Of a stretch of DNA of 40,476 bases, positions 32,893 through 40,476 are shown in pieces. Below the pieces are notes generated by a model, which worked only from the letters and a program-made list of their open reading frames with translations, had not been told where the DNA came from and did not search any database. The number at the start of each line of letters is the position of its first letter. Within the stretch, counting starts at the first letter, position 1. This DNA comes from Desulfobulbaceae bacterium (lineage in GTDB: Bacteria > Desulfobacterota > Desulfobulbia > Desulfobulbales > Desulfocapsaceae), in NCBI GenBank assembly GCA_020049575.1, contig JAIFKM010000140.1, positions 1-40,476 on the forward strand. Direction: 5' to 3'. Position numbers and translations under genes: made by a program.

Positions 32893-35007
32893 TCATGGAT
32901 GGGGGAGCAGGGCGTCTGCTGCCGCTCTTTCGCCCAGGCGCCGGGATATGTCCGCCAGGGCCTGATCCTCAGTGGCGAAGATATTCTCTTCCCTGATGAG
33001 GTCGAAGAGTCCGGTGGCGCGCATCACGTCGAGTATCTGTTTCTTCAATCCGGAAAAGACCAATTCAACACCGGATTCACGCAGTTGTGCCACTAAATGA
33101 TGGATCGTTTCCTCACCCGAAGAGTCGATATAGTTAATGGCGTCACCGACCACCAAGAGGTATTTTGCCTCTTTGTGTTCCGCTACTGCAGCCAGAACGG
33201 CATCCTCGAAATGGGCAATATTGGCGAAATAGAGTGAGCCGTCGAAGCGGATGGCGGTCACCAGCGTGGAGGTGGTCACGTCGGGATGAACCTTGATGTC
33301 CCGCAGGGTTCCGTCGTCATGGCGGCCGAGGATGGCGACTCGCGGAGCCATGGTACGGTAGAGATAGAGCCCGATAGACAAGGCCGTGCCGATCATGATA
33401 CCCTTGTCAAGATGCGGCGCGGCCAGCAAGGTGAAGACAAAGGTGACCAGGGCCACGATACCGTCTGGGCGGCTGGCCTTCCAGGTATGTTTGAGTGACT
33501 GGATGGTAACCAGTCCGATGACGGCCAGGAGATTGTTCGTCGCCAGCACTGCCTTTGGTAGATGGTAGAGGCCTGGGGTGAGAAAAAGCAAGGTGAGGGC
33601 GACAAAGAGGCCGTTGAATACCATGGCAAAGCCGGTCTTGGCGCCGGCCTGCAGGTTGATAGCCGAGCCGGTGAAAGAACCGCAGGCCGGATACGACTGA
33701 AAAAAGGAGCCGCCTATATTGGCCAAGCCCTGCCCGATTAGTTCCTGGTTTGGATCGATGCGCTGTTTCTCCTTGCTGGCCATGGCCTTGGCCATGGATA
33801 TCGATTCCATGAAGGCGACCATCGAGATCATCAGGGCCGCTGTAAGCAGTTGCAGCACGGCATCGAGCGTGAGGATCGGCAGGCGAAAAGAAGGTAGACC
33901 GGCTGGCACCTTGCCGACCACATCACCGCCGCCCACTAGTGCCATCTCTCCTTTCTCGATATTTTTCACATGCCATTTGCGGCCATCGGTTTGAATGTCC
34001 TTTGGCACCTTGTCAACTTCGTAGATGGGGGCGGGCACGCCTTCTCCTGCCTTTCCCTGGACAAACTGCAAACGGCGGATACTGCGCAGCCGATTGCTGT
34101 TTTCTTTCTCCAGGGCTTCGATGTCGAGCTTCATCAGGTCAAGGCGATAGCGCAGATCAGCGGCAGATCTCTTGTCATGGTCTCTTTCGGCTTGTCGTAA
34201 CTTGGCTGAAAGGCTGGTCATGTCGGCGTTCAGTTCACCAATTCGCTGGCCGGTATCCTCGTATCCGCGAACCAGTTCAAGAGCTCCTGGTGTGGCGATA
34301 TCAACGGTCCGACCGCTGGTTTTTTGTTCAAACCCGATGGCATAGCTCAGCAGGGTGGTGATAACGACGGCGATCAGGACGCTGGATTTGGACAATATCG
34401 ATACTCTTTGTAAGCCGATCATCAGGATCAGACCGAAAATCGACATAAGCAGCGTCGGCAGATGGGTCTGGGGGAGGTATCCCAGCATTTCCCAAACATC
34501 TTTCAAGAAAAAATCACTGCGTCCCTTGGGAATTCCCAGCATCATATCGAACTGAGAAAGAGCGATGATGATTGCCGCCGCATTCATGAAGCCGAGGATA
34601 ACCGGATGAGAGACGAAGTTGACGATACTTCCGAGTTTGACTAAGCCCAGAATAAGCTGGATAATGCCTACCAGCAGGGTGAGCAGCAGGGCCAAACCGA
34701 TATACTCCTCGGTATTGGGCATGGCAAGAGGCGTAACAGCGGCCGCTGTCATTAACGATATAATAGCTACCGGACCTGTGGCCAGTTGCCGCGAAGAACC
34801 CCACAAGGCACCGAGAATGGCAGGGATAAAGGCCGTGTAGAGCCCAAAATAGAGCGGCAATCCGGAGAGTTGGGCATACGCCATGGCCTTTGGCACGAGA
34901 ACGAGTGCACCGGTGATGCCGGCGACCAGATCGCCGCGCAGGATGATTGTGGAAATTGGAAACCAGAGAAGAAAGGGGAAGAATCGGGATAGCAGCTTGC
35001 TAGACAT
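32893..35007 (-). CDS. SulP family anion transporter with STAS domain and coiled-coil insert
   Basis: A 704-residue membrane protein. The SulP transmembrane core starts with DLVAGITGALVLVPKAMAYAQLSGLPLYFGLYTAF and continues through TGPVAIISLMTAA, VNFVSHPVILGFMNAAAIII and, after an interruption, LTLDAVLQLLTAALMISMVAFMES and GSFFQSYPACGSFTGSAIN. The cytoplasmic STAS domain (about 575-690) has the NYIDSSGEE motif. Between transmembrane blocks (about residues 229-365) an insert of roughly 130 residues is present, with a strong heptad coiled coil at 245-316. SulP proteins move sulfate, bicarbonate or other anions; the ion here is unknown. A UspA gene lies 108 bases upstream on the same strand, suggesting co-expression. 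Confidence 0.92.
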   Translation of the reverse strand: MSSKLLSRFFPFLLWFPISTIILRGDLVAGITGALVLVPKAMAYAQLSGLPLYFGLYTAFIPAILGALWGSSRQLATGPVAIISLMTAAAVTPLAMPNTEEYIGLALLLTLLVGIIQLILGLVKLGSIVNFVSHPVILGFMNAAAIIIALSQFDMMLGIPKGRSDFFLKDVWEMLGYLPQTHLPTLLMSIFGLILMIGLQRVSILSKSSVLIAVVITTLLSYAIGFEQKTSGRTVDIATPGALELVRGYEDTGQRIGELNADMTSLSAKLRQAERDHDKRSAADLRYRLDLMKLDIEALEKENSNRLRSIRRLQFVQGKAGEGVPAPIYEVDKVPKDIQTDGRKWHVKNIEKGEMALVGGGDVVGKVPAGLPSFRLPILTLDAVLQLLTAALMISMVAFMESISMAKAMASKEKQRIDPNQELIGQGLANIGGSFFQSYPACGSFTGSAINLQAGAKTGFAMVFNGLFVALTLLFLTPGLYHLPKAVLATNNLLAVIGLVTIQSLKHTWKASRPDGIVALVTFVFTLLAAPHLDKGIMIGTALSIGLYLYRTMAPRVAILGRHDDGTLRDIKVHPDVTTSTLVTAIRFDGSLYFANIAHFEDAVLAAVAEHKEAKYLLVVGDAINYIDSSGEETIHHLVAQLRESGVELVFSGLKKQILDVMRATGLFDLIREENIFATEDQALADISRRLGERAAADALLPHP

Positions 35008-35115
35008 GAGTAAACCTACGATGGAATGGTGCTGAAAGAGTTAGATGAACTCGTTGCGAACAATGCCTGTCCTTTACTCCGATCGGTATTCGACACAACA
35101 GATGGATAGCGTTCC

Positions 35116-35967
35116 TCAAGTTGTCACTACCAGTACCGCGCAATGGGCCCGGCCGATGACCTTTTCGGTTACCCGCCCCATGAGCATTTTGGCCATGAAA
35201 CTCTTGCCCCGGCCCCCCATTAGGATCATATCGACGTTCCGGTCCTTTGCCGTCTGCACAATGAGGTCCGTGGGGTCACCTGTCAGCACCAATGAGTCGC
35301 AGACAGCCCGCAGGCCTTCTTGACTGCACTGGTTGCAGATCTCGTCGATCATTTGTTGCGCTTGCGGCTGGTCATCGTCTTTCTTTACCACCGATATCAC
35401 TGTCAGTCGCTGCAGGGTGGTGCATGTCCGCCCCAGGCTTATGGCCTCTTGTGCGGCCTGACGGCTGTTGGGCGAACCGTCCAGGGCTAGCAGGACATGG
35501 GCGCCGGTGATGATGAAATCCTTTGGTACCACAAGGACTCGGGGAAATCCAAGGCCAATCACCTTAGCCGTCATGCTTCCCACCAGCAGGGACAGGCGGC
35601 CGGTCCTGCTATGCCGACCCATGAGAATTACGTCAGCTTTTCGTAGACGGGCCTGCTCGACGATAGTTTTTTCAGGAGAGTTGGAGCCGACTGCCATGAC
35701 TTCGAGTTCGACTCCGCTGTCCCGGGCCATTGTGCGGATCTGGTCAAGGTGGGGCGCCATTTCTTGCTGGCGCTGCATGACAGTGGAGTTTGCGGCGCGG
35801 AGAGATTCGGCTTTGGTATGCACGACATACAGGACCACCACCCGGGCACGGCAGGCCTGGCCAAAAAATATTGCCTCCTGGATAGCCCCATCGCTGAAAT
35901 GAGATCCGTCTGTCGCCAGTAGCAGGGTCTTGGCCTGACCTAGGAGACTTGTTGAAAATCGATCCAT
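35116..35967 (-). CDS. Tandem universal stress protein (UspA)
   Basis: A 283-residue protein made of two Usp domains (about 10-145 and 150-283). The first starts TLLLATDGSHFSDGAIQEAI and ends with ILMGRHSRTGRLSLLVGSMTAKVI. The second starts HVLLALDGSPNSRQAAQEAI and ends with ILMGGRGKSFMAKMLMGRVTEKVI. The second fits the ATP-binding pattern G-2x-G-9x-G, though Arg follows the last Gly. Usp proteins respond to stress and energy state, often beside ion transporters, as here with SulP. AAGGAG sits six bases before the ATG. A single promoter ahead of usp for both genes is plausible. Confidence 0.92.
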   Translation of the reverse strand: MDRFSTSLLGQAKTLLLATDGSHFSDGAIQEAIFFGQACRARVVVLYVVHTKAESLRAANSTVMQRQQEMAPHLDQIRTMARDSGVELEVMAVGSNSPEKTIVEQARLRKADVILMGRHSRTGRLSLLVGSMTAKVIGLGFPRVLVVPKDFIITGAHVLLALDGSPNSRQAAQEAISLGRTCTTLQRLTVISVVKKDDDQPQAQQMIDEICNQCSQEGLRAVCDSLVLTGDPTDLIVQTAKDRNVDMILMGGRGKSFMAKMLMGRVTEKVIGRAHCAVLVVTT

Positions 35968-36185
35968 GGAGACTCCTTGTAGGTGAGAAGGTTTCTGTCA
36001 TGAAGATTACCACTAATATTCTGTCGGCACAAGCCGTCCATTGCTGATCATCACCTGCGGTGTGTACCGGGATTACTGGGGCAGGCAGAATGTCGTGCGG
36101 TCATTTCTCGGGCGGTTGAGTGCAGTGTTCATCGGAGTTATGCCAATGGTCCGATTGAACAGGTTGTTCCGGGACTGGAGAGGGC

Positions 36186-36233
36186 AAAAAACCAAAAAGC
36201 CTCTGCAAACCAGGGGAAAGGGTCTGCAGAGGC
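36186..36233 (-). terminator. Terminator downstream of tag
   Basis: GCCTCTGCA (36199-36207) pairs with TGCAGAGGC (36225-36233) around a 17-base loop. On the minus strand TTTTTGGTTTTTT follows. It lies 145 bases after the tag stop; nothing else supported is seen in 35968-36378. Confidence 0.8.
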
Positions 36234-36378
36234 TGAATAGAATGAAGATGACAAGGACTCTATGCTACCGTTCTCCGCAGGCAATTGAATGGTACGCCAG
36301 CAGAGCCAGGTCGATGGAAGGTTCGGAGAAATGGTGGCAAAAGGGTTACATCGGTTCAATCCTGAAAAATTACGGCAA

Positions 36379-36978
36379 TTATCCTTTGGCCAGGTTGATG
36401 CTGCTGATTTCGGCATGCCGGTAGCAGTCGACCAGGTGATCGTTGACCATACCGACAGCCTGCATGAAGGCATAGCATATTGTTGATCCGACGAAATTAA
36501 ATCCTCGTTTTTTCAATGCGAGGCTCAGTGCGTCGGATTGTTCGGTGCGGGCCGGGACCTCGCTAATGTTCCGCCAGCTGTTCTGCCGCGGGACATGATT
36601 GGTATGCTGCCAGAGAAAGTCGGCAAAAGAACCGAATTCCTGCTGGATGAGGAGCGCTCCTCTGGCGTTTTTTCGGGCGGATTCGATCTTCAGCCGGTTG
36701 CGGACAATGCCCGCGTCGCCTAGCAGACACTCGATATCTGCATCAGTATAGCCCGCAACTTTTTCAATGACAAACCCATCAAAGGCTCGGCGGTAATTTT
36801 CGCGTTTTCGCAGGATGGTCAACCAGCTTAGACCTGCCTGGGCGCCCTCGAGGATGAGCATTTCAAAGAGCCGCTGATCATTGTGGAGCGGCAACCCCCA
36901 TTCCCTGTCGTGATAATCGATAGAGAGCGGGTCGCTGCCGCACCACGGACATCTGTAGATCTCATCGGCTGACGGCAT
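36379..36978 (-). CDS. tag: DNA-3-methyladenine glycosylase I
   Basis: A 199-residue Tag-family base-excision enzyme. The N-terminal zinc site RCPWCGSDPLSIDYHDREWG, the FEMLILEGAQAGLSWLTILRKRENYRRAF helix block and the C-terminal GFNFVGSTICYAFMQAVGMVNDHLVDC are all family signatures; the zinc ligands Cys, His and the late His-x-x-x-Cys are present. It removes 3-methyladenine from alkylated DNA. It lies about two bases downstream of the flavodoxin stop region and has no obvious shared function with it. Confidence 0.96.
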   Translation of the reverse strand: MPSADEIYRCPWCGSDPLSIDYHDREWGLPLHNDQRLFEMLILEGAQAGLSWLTILRKRENYRRAFDGFVIEKVAGYTDADIECLLGDAGIVRNRLKIESARKNARGALLIQQEFGSFADFLWQHTNHVPRQNSWRNISEVPARTEQSDALSLALKKRGFNFVGSTICYAFMQAVGMVNDHLVDCYRHAEISSINLAKG

Positions 36979-36980
36979 GT

Positions 36981-37424
36981 TCAGGCGAGCATGCCGCCGA
37001 GGGTGCGGCCGTAATCCTGGCAGGCCCGCATGCCTTCATCGGTCTGGACGGCGCTTTCCCTGAGGTCGAACGGCCCGAGATTAGTCATTTTCATTGAGTA
37101 GACAAATTCCATGGTATCAAAGATGATGCCAGGGGCCTCGCCGCTGTGGGTGCTGGAACCGAAGGCCCCGCCGATCTTGTCGCGGAGGCTGCCTTTCTGG
37201 GCGAGAAACAGGAAAGTCTTGAAATTTTCCGTCAAACCTTTGTGGTAGGTCGGACAACCGAAGATGTAACCGTCGTATCCTTCCAGATCCTTTTCGGACT
37301 TGATTTCGGAAATCTTCTTCAGTTCTACTCCAGCGCCGCTCAGTCGAACACCCTCGGCGATGTATTCGGCCATTTTGCCGGTCATGCCAGTTCTGCTGAA
37401 GTAAGCAACGAGTACTTTTTTCAT
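36981..37424 (-). CDS. Flavodoxin family protein
   Basis: A 147-residue protein from the ATG at 37424 (MKKVLVAYFSRTGMTGKMAEYIAEGV), with the FMN phosphate loop SRTGMTGKMA, then GYIFGCPTYHKGLTENFKTF and GAFGSSTHSGEAP, the flavodoxin/WrbA-type isoalloxazine contacts. It probably carries electrons or acts as a small NAD(P)H-linked flavoprotein. GGAGG precedes the ATG by seven bases. The frame extends to 37667 without a good site. Its stop and the tag start are almost adjacent, so they are probably cotranscribed (flavodoxin first). Confidence 0.92.
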   Translation of the reverse strand: MKKVLVAYFSRTGMTGKMAEYIAEGVRLSGAGVELKKISEIKSEKDLEGYDGYIFGCPTYHKGLTENFKTFLFLAQKGSLRDKIGGAFGSSTHSGEAPGIIFDTMEFVYSMKMTNLGPFDLRESAVQTDEGMRACQDYGRTLGGMLA

Positions 37425-37631
37425 GTGTATCCTCCATAATGGGTAATACGAAATGGTTGAAAAGCATCCTGACAAATTGCGAGAAGTGGGCAATCTGTTG
37501 GCAAGCCTACCGGAAGCGGAAGAATAATTCAATGAGATAGCGCAAGTGATCTGATCAAGAGGGAGGTTAGGTTCTCCTTCATCCTTGCGTGGGGCAAGAA
37601 AAGTAAAGAATTTGAACACATTGTTTTTCAT

Positions 37632-37697
37632 TTGACACTGCCTGATTAACAGAGAACAATACAACAACTCCGTTTCAGAACACGGAGGCTTTTCTTT
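37632..37697 (+). promoter_or_regulatory. Promoter and early hairpin ahead of the PilZ gene
   Basis: TTGACA (37632-37637) and AACAAT (37655-37660) have a 17-base spacer. Directly downstream CTCCGT (37668-37673) pairs with ACGGAG (37682-37687), followed by GCTTTTCTTTT, which looks like an early terminator or attenuator in the leader. The flavodoxin-PilZ gap (37425-37754) holds nothing else I can support. Confidence 0.4.
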
Positions 37698-37754
37698 TGC
37701 GGAAGGCGATGTTTTTGTTGATTGAAGGGATGTGCAAACCTAACCGGTGTTGAA

Positions 37755-38174
37755 ATGGGTCATAAGAGAATTTATGTCCGTGTACCCTTGAGTGGGGAAG
37801 CGGTTCTTTCAAAGAGTGGCAAGCCGACGATCAAAGCCAGAACGATCGATATCAGCCAGGGCGGAGTCGCAATCACCGCCTTCTCCGACGAGGTCAGCAG
37901 TGCTGAATACCGGATTGAGATTCTCACCGAGACCGGCCAGAGAATAGAAATATTTGCCCAGCTGGTCCGTGTCGATGATGCCATCGCCGGCTTTCAGACT
38001 CTCCAGATTGATGAAAAAAGCCAGGAAATTATAAAGAATCTTGTTTTTGAATACCAGACAACCCCAGATTTCATAAAACAGCTTGATGAATATAACCTGC
38101 TCGATGACAAGGTTATGGATGAAGACGGAAATGAGATCGAGGTTACTTTTGAAAAGGATTCCAACGTTATTTGA
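37755..38174 (+). CDS. PilZ domain protein (c-di-GMP binding)
   Basis: A 139-residue protein starting MGHKRIYVRVPLSGEAVL. The two c-di-GMP signature motifs are present: RIYVR (RxxxR) at residues 5-9 and DISQGGVAI (DxSxxG) around 33-41. The PilZ barrel ends near residue 95; a helical acidic tail follows. It should act as a c-di-GMP receptor, but its target is unknown. The ATG at 37755 has only a weak ribosome site, and a TTG at 37722 is in frame. An early leader hairpin is described upstream. Confidence 0.88.
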   Translation: MGHKRIYVRVPLSGEAVLSKSGKPTIKARTIDISQGGVAITAFSDEVSSAEYRIEILTETGQRIEIFAQLVRVDDAIAGFQTLQIDEKSQEIIKNLVFEYQTTPDFIKQLDEYNLLDDKVMDEDGNEIEVTFEKDSNVI

Positions 38175-38485
38175 GAAATTGCAATATGGTTTGCCGCTGA
38201 AATGATTTGGGGGTGCTCTCTGGCTATGGATAGCCTGGCTGGTTTGTGCCCTTTGTCGCATCGTAATGATATTTTTCTCCTCCCCGCTTTTTCTAAATTG
38301 TCTGCGTAATTTTCGAATTCTTCATTTTTCCTTCGATTTATGGTAACCGGATATTGCATTATTGTTTGGCGGTTATATTGTCAGAACATAATTATGTGAT
38401 CGGCTGTTTATACAACAGACCGGCACAAACCTGGGAGTAATAATGAGAAATTGTTTGTATCAATAATTCGTAAAAGGGTGAGCAA
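38175..38485. other. Gap without supported features
   Basis: 311 bases between the PilZ and OmpA-like genes. I see no gene, terminator with a T-run or known riboswitch. A promoter for the downstream gene must lie here, but no strong -35/-10 pair was found. Confidence 0.5.
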
Positions 38486-39538
38486 ATGAACACAAAGAGG
38501 GCGCGTTGGATAGCAGTCATGCTGGGATGTCTCTTATTGGCAGGAGGCTGTGCCAAGCAAACCGTACAGGTGGCACCAGTATTTGAAGTGCAGCCGCTGG
38601 TCAAAGAAATGTGGACGCCGAAAGCTGATAATCTGGTCTTTATCCTGGACGCTTCTGCGTCTATGTCAAAGACCCATAACGGTTTCGAGAAATTCGAAGT
38701 CGGTCGCAATGTAGTATCCCGTTTCAATAAAACCATGCCGGACCTGGCAATACAGGTTGCCTTGCGCAGTTTCGGCCACGCATTGACCTACTCCTACGAA
38801 GGCACGGTCCGGGTCTACGGTTTCAGTGAGTATTCACGCACCGGCCTTGCCGATGCCCTGGCGACGATCATCCCAGCCGGCGGCCCCAGTCCGATGGAAA
38901 AATCGTTCAAGGACGTGGCTGAGGATCTGAAGGCCACCCAAGGTAAAATCGCCATGGTTGTTGTCAGTGACGGCGAGGATATGGACAAAGGCGCTTTGAA
39001 AGCGGCCAAAGACCTGAGTGCCCAGTATGGTGATCGTCTGTGCATCTATACGGTGCTCGTCGGAGATGACGAGGCCGGCCGCGAATTGCTGTCCAATATA
39101 AGCAAACAGACCGGCTGCGGCCAGGCAATCACTACCGATGACGTTGACAATGGTGCGAAGATGGCCGATTTTGTCACGACCGTTCTACTGGATAAGGCCA
39201 CAAGCTGGATCTTCAAGGATGTCAAATTTGAGAGTGACAAGGCTGTTTTGATGAATAGTTCCTATCCGACTCTTGACAAGATCGTCGCTATTCTCAACGG
39301 AAACCCGGGTATTTCTGTCGAAATCCAAGGCCATACAGACAGCACAGCGTCTGCTGAGTATAACATCGATCTCTCTCAGCGCCGGGCCGAGACCGTTATG
39401 AACTATCTGGAAAGCAAGGGCATCGCCGCGTCACGAATGACGGCCCATGGTTACGGTGAGGGGCAGCCTATTGATACAAACAATACCGAGGAGGGCAAGG
39501 CCAACAACCGCCGGGTTGAACTCAAGCCGGTGAAGTAA
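38486..39538 (+). CDS. Lipoprotein with vWA domain and OmpA peptidoglycan-binding domain
   Basis: A 350-residue envelope protein. It starts with a lipoprotein signal, MNTKRARWIAVMLGCLLLAG then GC at residue 22. A von Willebrand factor A domain (about 48-230) has the metal site DASAS and a later VVVSDGEDMDKG. The C-terminal OmpA/MotB domain (about 235-350) has VEIQGHTDSTASAEYNIDLSQRRAETVMNYLESKGI, which binds peptidoglycan. It probably anchors a partner-binding vWA domain between outer membrane and cell wall. GGGTGAG precedes the ATG. The vWA partner is unknown. Confidence 0.93.
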   Translation: MNTKRARWIAVMLGCLLLAGGCAKQTVQVAPVFEVQPLVKEMWTPKADNLVFILDASASMSKTHNGFEKFEVGRNVVSRFNKTMPDLAIQVALRSFGHALTYSYEGTVRVYGFSEYSRTGLADALATIIPAGGPSPMEKSFKDVAEDLKATQGKIAMVVVSDGEDMDKGALKAAKDLSAQYGDRLCIYTVLVGDDEAGRELLSNISKQTGCGQAITTDDVDNGAKMADFVTTVLLDKATSWIFKDVKFESDKAVLMNSSYPTLDKIVAILNGNPGISVEIQGHTDSTASAEYNIDLSQRRAETVMNYLESKGIAASRMTAHGYGEGQPIDTNNTEEGKANNRRVELKPVK

Positions 39539-39619
39539 AGATGTTTGGGGCAGGGCAACACGTCGGTTGCCCTGCCTTATTTCCTGAGCAGATTCCTGGC
39601 AAAGGAGATTTTCTGCTGA

Positions 39620-39943
39620 TTACGGCAGATAATCCTCACGGATTGGCGAAAACACTTCAACGACGACCGAGTCTTCCAAGGCTACCACGGAATGCTCGCT
39701 CCCTCCTCGTATGCACCAGCTGTCTCCTGCTTCAATCTCGCGCTCTTCCCCATCGATGGTGAAGAGCATCTTCCCTGAAATCATTATGCCGGTCTGTTCG
39801 TGCGGGTGGCTGTGGGCTGGAATTCTGGCTCCCTGAGCCAGTGTAAATTGCCCCATCAGGGTTTTTTCTCCGTGAACCAGGGTTTGCAGATGCACCCCAT
39901 CGAGGAGCTGGCGCGGCTCTATTGTGTTATTTTTACAAAACAT
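39620..39943 (-). CDS. Small cupin domain protein
   Basis: A 107-residue single cupin. Motif 1 is PAHSHPHEQTGIMISGKMLF (His-x-His-x4-Glu-like, followed by the Gly-rich turn) and motif 2 is the GDSWCIRGGSEHSVVAL strand with its His, so the metal-binding His, His and His residues are present. Such small cupins are enzymes or sensors of unknown substrate. GGAGG sits eleven bases before the ATG. Confidence 0.88.
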   Translation of the reverse strand: MFCKNNTIEPRQLLDGVHLQTLVHGEKTLMGQFTLAQGARIPAHSHPHEQTGIMISGKMLFTIDGEEREIEAGDSWCIRGGSEHSVVALEDSVVVEVFSPIREDYLP

Positions 39944-40128
39944 CCTGGTAACATCCTCCTTGTTTGCGTGATCAACTGCAATTGTGTCAAATTATTACTT
40001 ACGTATCGAGAAATATTACGACGCGCTCTTTCCCCTGGGCCTGGTTGTTATGATTGATGGAGATCTCTCCCAGGTTTGAACATGGCAAAGCCAGCCGGGA
40101 CGGTTGCCTGCATGACCGCCTCAAGCAC

Positions 40129-40476
40129 TTATTCACTTGATAATTCGACCAATTGCTTCCAAGTGTCATGTTCCAGAAAACTTCCTGCCAGATTGGCCTC
40201 CATCTCGCTGAACAGCGCAGGCGGCATGGCAAAACTCAGCACGTCGTCTTTGAGGATACGCTTCAGATAGACCCGCGCGGAAATATCATTGAGGCCCAGG
40301 ACCGCTCGCGGCTCAGCGCGCTCCGCCTCTCTGTAGGGATAGATGCCAATGGATTGACAGCCGGCCGCAAAGGGGAAGATGACGTTTTCATTATGTCCTC
40401 GGCCGTAGTTGGCCAGGACAGTCAGCGCTGCAATTTGATCCATATTGCCGAGAAATATCACGACCCGCAGATCTTC
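40129..40476 (-). CDS. DUF169 family protein, partial (cut by window end)
   Basis: C-terminal part of a DUF169 protein; the frame is open to the window edge, so the N-terminus lies beyond 40476. Seen features: VVIFLGNMDQIAALTVLANYG, the AAGCQSIGIYP segment with the family Cys, and the C-terminal SFAMPPALFSEMEANLAGSFL. DUF169 proteins are common in anaerobes and methanogens; the function is unknown. The 39944-40128 gap downstream contains a 19-base near-copy of the VVIFL-coding bases (see findings). Confidence 0.85.
   Translation of the reverse strand, partial: EDLRVVIFLGNMDQIAALTVLANYGRGHNENVIFPFAAGCQSIGIYPYREAERAEPRAVLGLNDISARVYLKRILKDDVLSFAMPPALFSEMEANLAGSFLEHDTWKQLVELSSE

Noticed and set aside
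36041-36424. 127-codon plus-strand frame
   Set aside because: It crosses the terminator downstream of tag and overlaps the tag gene, with no recognisable protein character.
38175-38460. GGCACAAACC and AGGGCACAAACC strings resembling part of a GEMM c-di-GMP riboswitch near the PilZ gene
   Set aside because: The second conserved helix and the GGGACGCAAAGCC segment are missing, so no riboswitch fold is supported.

Overview
This window reads as a housekeeping stretch of a bacterial chromosome, most likely a Desulfobacterota member close to the Desulfobulbales (sulfate- or sulfur-cycling deltaproteobacteria). That placement is inference from gene content: a thrS-infC-rpmI-rplT-pheS-pheT-ihfA-merR cluster, ferredoxin-nitroreductase and FmdE proteins, a fliW gene, a SulP permease with a UspA protein, and a DUF169 protein. 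No insertion sequence, prophage, CRISPR array or rRNA is visible.

Layout. Positions 1-7000 hold small accessory genes, mostly on the minus strand: three short proteins, a PhzF-like isomerase, a PEGA lipoprotein, a zinc-protease-like lipoprotein, a GNAT acetyltransferase, a ferredoxin-nitroreductase and a TIM-barrel sugar isomerase. This region also contains two probable gene remnants. Positions 7093-15044 carry the translation cluster on the minus strand: tRNA-Val, thrS, infC (with a deduced AUU start), rpmI, rplT, pheS, pheT, ihfA, a MerR regulator and tRNA-Pro with a strong terminator. Positions 15171-18791 carry tadA, tRNA-Ser, the 4.5S signal recognition particle RNA, dnaX, ebfC and recR. 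Positions 18894-23064 hold a sigma-54 activator with an atypical receiver, an isolated trpBA pair and fliW.

Positions 23187-28599 hold a large unrecognised protein and a metal or chelate ABC importer operon that ends in an FmdE-family gene. rsmI follows. Positions 29820-31498 form a compact metal-resistance unit: an ArsR/SmtB repressor with its own operator-like palindrome, followed by an SO_0444-type efflux permease. The permease frame is interrupted by one TGA exactly where the family has the first Cys of its conserved Cys-Ser-Cys motif, and a hairpin with a G-rich loop follows 10 bases later. This is a candidate selenocysteine-containing metal exporter and is the most interesting feature of the window. 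The rest holds a phosphofructokinase with mixed substrate-signature residues, a SulP transporter with a large coiled-coil insertion next to a tandem UspA protein, tag, a flavodoxin, a PilZ protein, a vWA-OmpA lipoprotein, a cupin and a DUF169 protein cut by the window edge.

All calls come from reading the sequence and remembered family features; no database search was run.
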